The translations under genes were made by a program, and so were the position numbers. From positions 3,782,001-3,846,000 of the forward strand of contig NZ_CP089312.1 of assembly GCF_021545335.1 (NCBI RefSeq): a stretch of DNA of 64,000 nucleotides, in the 5' to 3' direction. The DNA is from Streptomyces sp. GQFP. GTDB lineage: Bacteria; Actinomycetota; Actinomycetes; Streptomycetales; Streptomycetaceae. The notes beneath the pieces are model-generated. The model did no database searches, was not told the DNA's origin, and saw nothing but the letters and a program-made list of their open reading frames with translations. Positions 48,769 to 56,323 of this stretch are shown one piece after another (position 1 is the stretch's first letter; every line of letters begins with the position of its first letter).

Positions 48769-49779
48769 CTACCCAGCCCGATGCACCACCGCATCGCACA
48801 TCTCCCCCAACGCCACCTTCGCATCACACTCCGCCAACGGCACCAACGCAGCCCGCGCCTCCTCCGCATACCGCACCGTGTCCCGCCGAGCCTGCGTCAA
48901 CGCAGGATGCACCCGCAGCCGGGCCAACGCCTCCGCATGCCGCGCATCGTCACTCAGATCGGAGTCCAGCAACTCGCACAGCGCGACATCCTCGGCCAGC
49001 CCCATCCGGGCCACCCGCTCCCGCAACCGCAGCACGGGCATCGTGGGAATGCCCTCCCGCAGATCCGTCCCGGGCGTCTTCCCGGACTCGTGGGAGTCGG
49101 ACGCGATGTCCAGCACGTCGTCCGCGAGCTGGAAGGCGACCCCGAGCCGCTCCCCGTACTGGGTGAGCACGTCCACGACACTGTCGTCGGCGCCGGACAT
49201 CATCGCCCCGAACCGGCAGGCCACGGCCACCAGCGACCCGGTCTTCCCGCCCAGTACGTCCAGGTAGTGCTCGACCGGGTCCCGCCCGTCGGTCGGCCCC
49301 GCCGTCTCCAGGATCTGCCCGGTCACCAGCCGCTCGAACGCCTCCGCCTGCACCCGCACCGCCTCGGGCCCGAGGTCCGCAAGGATGTGCGAAGCGCGCG
49401 CGAAGAGAAAGTCGCCGGTCAGGACCGCGACGGAGTTCCCCCAGCGCGTGTTGGCGCTGGGCACCCCGCGCCGCACCTCGGCCTCGTCCATGACGTCGTC
49501 GTGGTACAGCGTCGCGAGGTGGGTCAGCTCCACCACCACCGCCGACGGCACGATCCCCGGCGCGTGCCGGTCCCCGAACTGCGAGGCGAGCATCACGAGC
49601 AAGGGCCGGAACCGCTTCCCGCCGGCCCGTACGAGGTGCTGCGCGGCCTCCGTGATGAAGGGCACCTCGCTCTTGGTTGCTTCGAGCAACCCTTCCTCGA
49701 CAGCCGCCAATCCGGCCTGGACATCGGCTTCGAGAGCCTGGTCCCGCACGCTCAGCCCGAACGGCCCGACGACGGTCAC
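48769..49779 (-). CDS. Polyprenyl diphosphate synthase (long-chain trans type)
   Basis: A 336-residue trans-prenyltransferase. The first Asp-rich motif is LYHDDVMDEAEVRRG and the second QLADDVLDIASD; GGKRFRPLLVMLASQFG and DFLFARASHIL are typical. It should make the long side chain of menaquinone (hepta- to nonaprenyl diphosphate), which fits its place between two complex I regions. The residue before the first motif (small Ala/Thr-Leu-Tyr-His) leaves room for long products; exact chain length cannot be told. GTG 49779 with AGGAGA upstream is the start. The repeat element follows. Confidence 0.93.
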   Translation of the reverse strand: MTVVGPFGLSVRDQALEADVQAGLAAVEEGLLEATKSEVPFITEAAQHLVRAGGKRFRPLLVMLASQFGDRHAPGIVPSAVVVELTHLATLYHDDVMDEAEVRRGVPSANTRWGNSVAVLTGDFLFARASHILADLGPEAVRVQAEAFERLVTGQILETAGPTDGRDPVEHYLDVLGGKTGSLVAVACRFGAMMSGADDSVVDVLTQYGERLGVAFQLADDVLDIASDSHESGKTPGTDLREGIPTMPVLRLRERVARMGLAEDVALCELLDSDLSDDARHAEALARLRVHPALTQARRDTVRYAEEARAALVPLAECDAKVALGEMCDAVVHRAG

Positions 49780-50377
49780 GAGGGATCTCCTGTCTGCTGG
49801 TGTCTACTGGCGGTCACACGGTGTGTCAATAGGTCGCTGCCATCACTCAAGTCAGCGTATCCGGTCACGTTTCGATCACCACGAGCGCCCGCCCGTCCAG
49901 GCCAGGCGGTATCGGATCACGACCGGAATGTTTTTGATCAGTCCATAAGTATGGACATTCATAAACATCCCGCGCCCCACCCGTCACACCAGTGATCGCA
50001 CCCGCGCATACGCCACCACCTCCCTGACGGCACCCGCCGTACCCGTCACTACGACAACGACGCGCATCGTGCGAGAGGTTCCACCCTCCCGACAGACACG
50101 CCCACAAGAAGCCTAAAAACCCTAAAACCCCCCTATTTACCCCACTCATCTCACCCAGACCACGACTACCCCCACCCCGTGATTCGAGTCACTCCAAATT
50201 CCGACGCCCGCCACCCCCTCCCCCGCAAACTCCCCGTTCGCAAAAGGCAAGTTACTCACCACCCACTCCACACGCCCGCCCGTTTTGTCCCCAACGTGCG
50301 CCCCAAATGACCAAGTCCTATGCTTCCGCCCCTTGTTCCACCCGTGTGCTCTCGCATACGTTCTCGCCACGCCGGGC
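49780..50377. other. Long gap upstream of the riboswitch, with a perfect operator-like palindrome
   Basis: 598 nt with no convincing gene on either strand. An AT-rich patch around 49926-49972 contains the perfect 16-mer GTCCATAAGTATGGAC at 49941-49956, flanked by GAATGT (49926-49931) and ACATTC (49955-49960). It lies about 160 nt upstream of the polyprenyl synthase start and could be its operator. The remainder is pyrimidine-rich and must hold the promoter of the riboswitch transcript. Confidence 0.5.
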
Positions 50378-50583
50378 GGATCGCCGAATCCTGCCACCGC
50401 CCGCAGAGCACCATCCCACCCACCCACACGTGACTCACGCAGGCAGGAGCGGGGGACCCAGGTAAGCCGCCGGTCCGGGCACGACGCCGGAGCGGCTGGG
50501 GGTGAAGTCGTGCGCCGAAGCAGGCGCCCGGCCGGGCATCTCCCGCCCGAACCCGACAGCTCACCTCGTAGGCGTCGGAGAGG
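50378..50583 (+). promoter_or_regulatory. c-di-AMP riboswitch (ydaO-yuaA type)
   Basis: The 5' leader of the SLT-domain gene shows the class's conserved blocks in order: CGCCGAATCCTGCC (50382-50395), GGCAGGAGCGGGGGACCCA (50442-50460), CTGGGGGTGAAGTC (50496-50509) and CCGACAGCTCACCTCGTAGG (50553-50572), the last just before the ribosome site. These are the two pseudo-symmetric ligand sites of the ydaO aptamer. In Streptomyces this class controls cell-wall hydrolase genes (rpf, SLT proteins), usually as an OFF switch when cyclic di-AMP is high. Confidence 0.95.
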
Positions 50584-50590
50584 ACTCACC

Positions 50591-51088
50591 ATGCCCGCAC
50601 GAGGTCAGCACAACCGCGCGAGAACCACCCGCCGCCCGCTCACACTCCCGCGCACACTCGCCATCACCGGAACGGCCGCCGTAGCCCTGGCCTTTCCCTT
50701 CCTGACCGCGACGACGGCATCAGCCGCACCGTCGTCCGCCGTGTCCGTGGCGTCGGCGACGAACTACGCGAACAACCTGGACGGCTGGATCCGCGAATCG
50801 CTCGACATCATGGCGCAGAAGGGAATCCCGGGCACGTACAACGGCATCTACCGCAACATCATCCGCGAGTCGTCGGGCAACCCGAACGCCATCAACCTCT
50901 GGGACTCGAACGCGGCAGCCGGCACCCCCTCCAAGGGCCTCCTCCAGGTCATCGACCCGACCTTCGCCGCCTACCACGTCGCCGGCACCTCGTACGACCC
51001 CTACGACCCGATCGCGAACATCACAGCGGCCTGCAACTACGCGGCGGCGCGATACGGCTCGATAGACAACGTGTACGGCGCCTACTAG
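50591..51088 (+). CDS. Secreted transglycosylase SLT-domain protein
   Basis: A 165-residue secreted cell-wall hydrolase. The signal peptide is about residues 1-45 (basic start RGQHNRARTTRRPLTLPRTL, hydrophobic AITGTAAVALAFPFLTATTA, cleavage near SAAPS). The mature SLT domain has the catalytic Glu in IIRESSGNPNAINLWDSNA, GTPSKGLLQVIDPTFAAYH and ITAACNYAAARYGSIDNVYG. It probably cuts peptidoglycan during growth or germination. GGAGAGGA lies before the ATG at 50591, directly after the riboswitch, so it is almost certainly under cyclic di-AMP control. Confidence 0.95.
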   Translation: MPARGQHNRARTTRRPLTLPRTLAITGTAAVALAFPFLTATTASAAPSSAVSVASATNYANNLDGWIRESLDIMAQKGIPGTYNGIYRNIIRESSGNPNAINLWDSNAAAGTPSKGLLQVIDPTFAAYHVAGTSYDPYDPIANITAACNYAAARYGSIDNVYGAY

Positions 51089-51100
51089 GCCGACCCGCCC

Positions 51101-51952
51101 TCACCGCCACACCCCGGGCGCGTTCCAGTGCTCGTTGCCGTCCCCGGCTCCGAACAACCGCTCCAACACGACCGCGATCCCGTCGTCCTCGTTCGAGAGG
51201 GTGACCTCGTCCGCCACCGCCTTGAGTTCGGGATGGGCGTTGGCCATGGCCACCCCATGGGCCGCCCAGTCGAACATGGGGATGTCATTCGGCATGTCGC
51301 CGAAGGCGATGGTGGCGGACGAGGCCAGCCCGAGGTACTCGGCGGCGAGCGCGAGCCCCGTCGCCTTGGTGATGCCGCATGGCTGGAGTTCGACGGTGCC
51401 CGGCCCCGACATGGTGACGGTCGCGAGCGAACCGACCGCGCCACGCGCCGCCGACGCCAACTCGTCGTCGGACAGGGACGGGTGACGCAGCAACACCTTG
51501 CTGATGGGCGCTGCCCACAGGTCGTCCCGGTGCGGCACCCGTACTGCGGGCAGCGTCGGGTGCGGCATCAGGTACCCGGGTTCGATGAGCGTCAGCCCGT
51601 CGACACCGTCCTGGTCCACGGCGGCGTACACCTGCCCGACCTCGGCCTCGATCTTGCCGAGGGCGGTCTCCGCCAGCTCCTGGTCCAGGGTCACCGACCA
51701 CAGCAGACGGTCCGCGCCGGCGTCGTACAACTGCGCGCCCTGTCCGCACACCGCGAGCCCCCCGGCCCCGAGGTCGTCGAGCAGCGGCCGGACTCTCGGC
51801 GCAGGCCGTCCCGTCACCACCAAGTGCTGGGCGCCGGCGGCCGTGGCACGCGCCAGCGCGGTCCGCGACCGGTCGGAGAGCGTGTCGTCGGCACGCAGGA
51901 GCGTTCCGTCCAGGTCCGTGGCGATTAGTGCGTATGAGGTGGGAGCGGCCAT
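51101..51952 (-). CDS. HAD-family phosphatase (Cof type)
   Basis: A 283-residue Cof-like haloacid dehalogenase phosphatase. The nucleophile motif is LIATDLDGTLLRADDTLS, motif II LVVTGRPAPRV, the Lys of motif III is in CGITKATGLALAAEYLG, and motif IV is AFGDMPNDIPMFDWAAHGV. The C2B cap lies in between. Sugar phosphates or FMN are usual substrates; it cannot be assigned further. The ATG at 51952 gives the standard N-terminus; the frame extends upstream to 52093. It is 12 nt from the convergent SLT gene. Confidence 0.93.
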   Translation of the reverse strand: MAAPTSYALIATDLDGTLLRADDTLSDRSRTALARATAAGAQHLVVTGRPAPRVRPLLDDLGAGGLAVCGQGAQLYDAGADRLLWSVTLDQELAETALGKIEAEVGQVYAAVDQDGVDGLTLIEPGYLMPHPTLPAVRVPHRDDLWAAPISKVLLRHPSLSDDELASAARGAVGSLATVTMSGPGTVELQPCGITKATGLALAAEYLGLASSATIAFGDMPNDIPMFDWAAHGVAMANAHPELKAVADEVTLSNEDDGIAVVLERLFGAGDGNEHWNAPGVWR

Positions 51953-52120
51953 GATCCAGAGAATACGGATCGTTCGGCACATCGGTCTCCGCCCGAACCG
52001 GACGACGTTCGGCATCCCGGCAGCAACAGCCTCCCAGCCTGTCCCAACTCCCGCCCCGGGAAGGCCCGAACGGCATGAGATCGCGGTCCGCACCCGTTGT
52101 CGCCCACCCCCGTCCGCGCC

Positions 52121-53389
52121 CTATCCGTGCGCGGCCGCCAGATGCCCCACCAGCCTCGGTGACGCGAACTCCGTACCGCACACGAACCGCATCACCGGCC
52201 CGTACGAAGCCGCCGCCGGCAACCCCGTGAAGTACAACCCCGGTACGGAGGACACATACCCGGCACCGAGCCTCGGCGTGCCCCGGCTCACCGCCAGCTC
52301 CGTACGCAGCTCGTGCCCGAGGAAGTCCATCGCGGCGAGGTCGACGCGGTAGCCGGTCGCGGATATGACGTGGTCGGCCGACAACTCCCGGGTACGGCCG
52401 CCGAGTTCCTCCACGGTCAACACGGGCCGCCCACCGGCAGAGCCCCCCGCAGCCCCGCTCCCCCGTGCGTCCCCCGTTGCCCCTACGATCCGCGCGACCT
52501 CGCTCACCTGCACCTTCCCCTCGAACCGGTCGCGCAGCCACCACGCCCCGAGCGGTCCGAGGACCCGGCGGACCAGATAGTGGCGGGCCTGGGCCGGGAG
52601 ATGGCGGTAGGGGTGCGGGTAGTAGGTGAGGGCCCAGAGTGACCACGCGTTGCCGAACGGCGACTCGGGCCGCAGCCTGGGCTGCCGCCACGGAGGCGCG
52701 CCGAAGGCGACGCGACCGCGCCCCCGCGACACCACCCGAACCCGTGCCCCCGCCTCCGCCGCCAGCGCCGCCGTCTCCAGCGCGGACTGGCCCGCACCGA
52801 CGACGATCAGCTCCCGGCCCGCGAACCGGCCCAGATCATGGTGCTGCGAACTGTGGGACACCGGACCCGCGGGCGAGGGCCCGTCCGGCGCGGCGCCGGC
52901 CAGCTCCGGGGGCAGATGCGCGAGCCCCGACAACCCGGTCGCCACCACGACCGCTCTCGTGGTGAACAACTCACCCGAGTCCAGCTTGAGTTCGAAGCCA
53001 CCGCCGCTGCCATCGCTGCCGCTGCCCGCGCCCTTGTGCTGCCGCCGGTCCACGGACACCACCCGGACCCGCTCCAACTCGGGCACGAGCCGCTGCTGGA
53101 ACCACTCGCCGTACGCGATGAAGGTCTCCACCGGGACGATGTCCTCGTCCGTGACCAGCCGGCGTATCCCCGCCGCGTCGCAGTAGTCGACCAGCGTGTG
53201 GCCCCGCTGCGGGGCGTCGATGTTGGAGGCCACCGGCGTCGACTTCAGGAGCATCCCGGCGGGCATGTGGTCCCGCCAGCTCACCATGGGCTCGCCGAAA
53301 ACTCTCACCGGAATGCCACGCGCCCGCAGATGCGCGGCGGTTGACAGACCGAACGGTCCCGCGCCGATTACCGCTACCGGATGATTCAC
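52121..53389 (-). CDS. FAD/NAD(P)-dependent oxidoreductase (flavin monooxygenase-like)
   Basis: A 422-residue flavoprotein with two nucleotide folds: HPVAVIGAGPFGLSTAAHLR for FAD and ELIVVGAGQSALETAALAAE for NAD(P), plus ADHVISATGYRVDL, the ATG motif of N-hydroxylating and Baeyer-Villiger-like monooxygenases. WRDHMPAGMLLKSTPVASNI is typical of L-lysine/L-ornithine N-oxygenase relatives. It has two low-complexity loops (Gly/Ser-rich). It lies 102 nt after the ATP-grasp gene on the same strand and may form one pathway with it. Substrate unknown. Confidence 0.85.
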   Translation of the reverse strand: MNHPVAVIGAGPFGLSTAAHLRARGIPVRVFGEPMVSWRDHMPAGMLLKSTPVASNIDAPQRGHTLVDYCDAAGIRRLVTDEDIVPVETFIAYGEWFQQRLVPELERVRVVSVDRRQHKGAGSGSDGSGGGFELKLDSGELFTTRAVVVATGLSGLAHLPPELAGAAPDGPSPAGPVSHSSQHHDLGRFAGRELIVVGAGQSALETAALAAEAGARVRVVSRGRGRVAFGAPPWRQPRLRPESPFGNAWSLWALTYYPHPYRHLPAQARHYLVRRVLGPLGAWWLRDRFEGKVQVSEVARIVGATGDARGSGAAGGSAGGRPVLTVEELGGRTRELSADHVISATGYRVDLAAMDFLGHELRTELAVSRGTPRLGAGYVSSVPGLYFTGLPAAASYGPVMRFVCGTEFASPRLVGHLAAAHG

Positions 53390-53491
53390 GAAGTCCCCTC
53401 CCCAGGACGCTGCTTCGCCACTTCGCGCTGTTCTACTGCTCTGCTGCTGCCGCCCAACCGGTCAGCAGGTTGTCGCCACTACGCCTGATAC

Positions 53492-54757
53492 CTACGCCTT
53501 GCCGCCACGACGGCCGGCCCGCCACAGCTGATACAGATGCTTCGCGCCCGGCCGTACGAAGCGGGCGAGCATCGTGAGGAACGGCAGCGGGTCGTCACCC
53601 GCGAGCCAGGCCAGTTCCGTCCCGCTCGCCCGGGCCGGCGCGTGCGGCGTCGTATAGCCGCTGCGCCGGTAGGCGAGGAGGGCGGGCAGGTCGATGTTCT
53701 CCACGATGTACCGGTGCCCGGCGCGCTGTTCCCCCTCCGGAACGGTGCGCCCGGTCAGATCGAGATGCATGGCCCGCACGACGTCCACCCCCGACTCGCT
53801 CTCGAAGAGCCGGAACTGGGCGCCCATCCGCGGGTTGAAGTCGAGAAGCTTGTACTGTCCGTCGCGCCGGTCGAAGCGCAGGTCGAGGTCGATGATGCCG
53901 GTGAAGCCGATCTGTTTGATGAAACGTACGGCAAGGTCCGCGAGTTCCGGATTGTCGACGACGTACGCATTTGCCGTCATTCCCGCGTGCGGCGGCCAGG
54001 AACGGACCTTCACGCCCGTGAACAACGCGCGCGGATTCGAGTCCGCGTCGAAGTAGGCGTGCACGATCCAGTCCTCGGCCTCCTCCCGGGGCAGATACTC
54101 CTGAAGGATCACACCGGGACGCTCACCCCAGTCGCGGGCCAGGGACAGCAGCGCCTCCCGACTCGCGATGCGCGTAGTGCCGTTGACGGCGGGCCGGGCG
54201 CGCCGCACGAACGCCTCCCGGTTCTTGGCCACCAACGGGAACCGGGCCGTCCGCGCGAACCGCTCGATGTCCTCGTACGACTGCGGGAACGCGGCGGCCG
54301 GAGTCGGTATGCCGTGCTCCACACACAACTCGTGCAGCCCCTGCTTGCTGGCGAGTCGACGCGGCAGCGCCGCCTCCACACGAGGGAAGAGAAAGGCGTC
54401 CCCCAACTCCTCCTGCCGCTCGGCGATCAGTACGGCCGCCTCCTCATCCGTGGGAACGAGCAGAGCGGGACGCCCGATCCGCCGCCCGATGCGCAGCAAC
54501 CCCTCGACGAGCCGCTCCGGTTCCTCGGTCCCGGTGGTCGGCCAGACGAACGCGCGCCGCAGATAACGCGAGGCGGCCGCCGGCGTGCAGCGGTCCTCGG
54601 TGATCGCGTACATCGGAACGCCCAGCCGTCCCAGACTGCGGATGGCCCCGACGCCTCCGTGGTGCAGCGGATAGTCACCGAACTTCACGATCAGCGCCGG
54701 CACGGCATGGTCGGCCGAAAACGGCACAGTGCTGCTCCTGGCCACGGGTCCCCCCAC
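53492..54757 (-). CDS. ATP-grasp domain protein, amide-ligase-like
   Basis: A 421-residue ATP-grasp enzyme. The N-terminal preATP-grasp fold has ALIVKFGDYPLHHGGVGAIRSLGRLGVPMY; the ATP-binding core has RFPLVAKNREAFVRR and RPGVILQEYLPREEAEDW, and the metal-binding FTGIIDLDLRFDRRDGQYKLLDFNPRMGAQFRL, with Asp, Glu-like and Asn positions of the family. It ligates a carboxylate to an amine or other nucleophile, partner unknown. The GTG at 54757 has GGGGGGA upstream. It precedes the FAD oxidoreductase gene; together they look like a small conserved two-gene unit. Confidence 0.85.
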   Translation of the reverse strand: MGGPVARSSTVPFSADHAVPALIVKFGDYPLHHGGVGAIRSLGRLGVPMYAITEDRCTPAAASRYLRRAFVWPTTGTEEPERLVEGLLRIGRRIGRPALLVPTDEEAAVLIAERQEELGDAFLFPRVEAALPRRLASKQGLHELCVEHGIPTPAAAFPQSYEDIERFARTARFPLVAKNREAFVRRARPAVNGTTRIASREALLSLARDWGERPGVILQEYLPREEAEDWIVHAYFDADSNPRALFTGVKVRSWPPHAGMTANAYVVDNPELADLAVRFIKQIGFTGIIDLDLRFDRRDGQYKLLDFNPRMGAQFRLFESESGVDVVRAMHLDLTGRTVPEGEQRAGHRYIVENIDLPALLAYRRSGYTTPHAPARASGTELAWLAGDDPLPFLTMLARFVRPGAKHLYQLWRAGRRGGKA

Positions 54758-54962
54758 GTGTCCCCCCTACGGACCGGACCCACCCCGTCCGTGTCCCCCC
54801 AAAGGACGCTAAGCCGGAATCATCCGCTCCGGACAAGGCCTATCCGGACATTACGAACTCTTTAGACACTGGGGACACTGCCCCGAGCCCGCAACTCACC
54901 CGTAACCTGTGGCGCGACCACATGGCCACACGGCACGACACACGAGAGCGAGGCAGCACCCC

Positions 54963-56177
54963 ATGCCCCCCTTCGATGTCCCCGAGGGCGACCCCTTCGG
55001 CCCGCACAACCTCCCGTACGGCGTGTTCACCCCGGCCGGCTCCACGGACCGCCGGGTCGGCGTCAGGCTCGGCGACCACGTCCTGGACGCGGGTGCCGCT
55101 GCCGCCGCGCTCGGCTCCCCCTATGTCTCCGTACTGGCCCGCCCGACCCTCAACCCCCTTCTGGCCGCAGGCCGTACGACCTGGTCCGACATCCGGCGCG
55201 CCCTCACCGCCTGGGTCACCGTCCCGTCCCACCAGGAGACCGTCGCCCCGCTCCTCCACCCCCTCTCCTCGGTGAGCCTGCACCTCCCCTTCGAGGTCGC
55301 GGACTACGTCGACTTCTACGCCTCCGAGAACCACGCCCGGAACGTCGGCCAGATCTTCCGCCCCGACGCCGCGGACTCCCTGACCCCCAACTGGAAGCAC
55401 CTGCCGATCGGTTACCACGGCCGCTCGGGCACGGTCGTCGTCTCCGGCACGGAGGTCGTACGTCCGTCGGGCCAGCGCAAGGCGCCCACCGACCCGGCCC
55501 CGCTCTTCGGCCCGTCGGTCCGCCTGGACATCGAGGCGGAGGTCGGCTTCGTGGTGGGCACACCGTCGCCCATGGGCAGCGCGGTGCCCCTGTCCGCCTT
55601 CCGGGACCACGTCTTCGGCCTCTGCCTGCTGAACGACTGGTCCGCCCGCGACATCCAGGCCTGGGAGTACGTCCCGCTGGGCCCGTTCCTGGGCAAGTCC
55701 TTCGCCACGTCCGTCTCGGCGTGGATCACCCCGCTGGACGCCCTGGAGGACGCCCGGGTCTCCCCGCCCGCCCGCACCCACGCCCTGCTCCCCTACCTCG
55801 ACGACGCCGAGGGCGAGCCGGGCGGCTATGACCTGCGTATCTCCGTCGCCGTGAACGGCCACACCATCTCCGAGCCCCCCTTCTCCACGATGTACTGGAC
55901 GGCCGCGCAGCAACTCGCCCACATGACCGTCAACGGCGCGTCCCTCCGCACCGGCGACCTCTACGGCTCGGGCACGGTCAGCGGCCCCACCGAACGGGAA
56001 CGCGGCTCCCTCCTCGAACTCACCTGGAACGGCACCGACCCCATCGACCTCCCCACCGGCAAGCGCACCTTCCTGGAGGACGGCGACGAGGTCACCCTCA
56101 CCGCCTGGGCCCCTGGTCCGGGCGGCACCCGCGTAGGCCTGGGCGAGGTGACGGGCAGGATCACTCCGGCAGGCTGA
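54963..56177 (+). CDS. Fumarylacetoacetase
   Basis: A 404-residue enzyme of the tyrosine/homogentisate breakdown pathway that cleaves fumarylacetoacetate to fumarate and acetoacetate. FDVPEGDPFGPHNLPYGVFT is the N-terminal domain; the catalytic part has YVDFYASENHARNVGQIFRP (metal Asp), HLPIGYHGRSGTVVVSG (the catalytic His), LDIEAEVGFVVG (Glu pair) and LLNDWSARDIQAWEYVPLGPFLGKSF (Asp, Lys). The two-domain length fits true fumarylacetoacetases rather than short FAH-like isomerases. Start ATG 54963 is chosen for the family N-terminus. No other gene of the pathway is next to it. Confidence 0.93.
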   Translation: MPPFDVPEGDPFGPHNLPYGVFTPAGSTDRRVGVRLGDHVLDAGAAAAALGSPYVSVLARPTLNPLLAAGRTTWSDIRRALTAWVTVPSHQETVAPLLHPLSSVSLHLPFEVADYVDFYASENHARNVGQIFRPDAADSLTPNWKHLPIGYHGRSGTVVVSGTEVVRPSGQRKAPTDPAPLFGPSVRLDIEAEVGFVVGTPSPMGSAVPLSAFRDHVFGLCLLNDWSARDIQAWEYVPLGPFLGKSFATSVSAWITPLDALEDARVSPPARTHALLPYLDDAEGEPGGYDLRISVAVNGHTISEPPFSTMYWTAAQQLAHMTVNGASLRTGDLYGSGTVSGPTERERGSLLELTWNGTDPIDLPTGKRTFLEDGDEVTLTAWAPGPGGTRVGLGEVTGRITPAG

Positions 56178-56189
56178 GCGCAGCGCCCG

Positions 56190-56265
56190 GAGCAGCGGGT
56201 CCGGAGCAGCGGGCGGGGCAACGCGTCGGGCAACGGGCGGGGCAGTCGGTCCGGCCCCGACCAGG
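56190..56265 (+). repeat. Degenerate GC-rich repeats between fahA-like gene and recQ
   Basis: Five imperfect 11-14-nt units of the type CCGGAGCAGCGGG / GGGCAACGGGC. They fill most of the gap 56178-56309 between two convergent genes. Confidence 0.5.
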
Positions 56266-56295
56266 AGGACACCGTCGCGCCCCGCGTCTCCCCCT

Positions 56296-56323
56296 CTACA
56301 TCCAGCCCCCTACATCCAGTCCT
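56296..56323 (-). repeat. 14-nt-period duplication at the recQ stop
   Basis: CTACATCCAG at 56296 and 56310, followed by CCCC and TCCT. The second copy holds the recQ stop (TAG, minus strand). The spacing is not a multiple of three. Confidence 0.7.

Noticed and set aside
50146..50592. 148-codon minus-strand frame over the riboswitch
   Set aside because: It runs antisense through conserved riboswitch blocks and shows no protein-like features.
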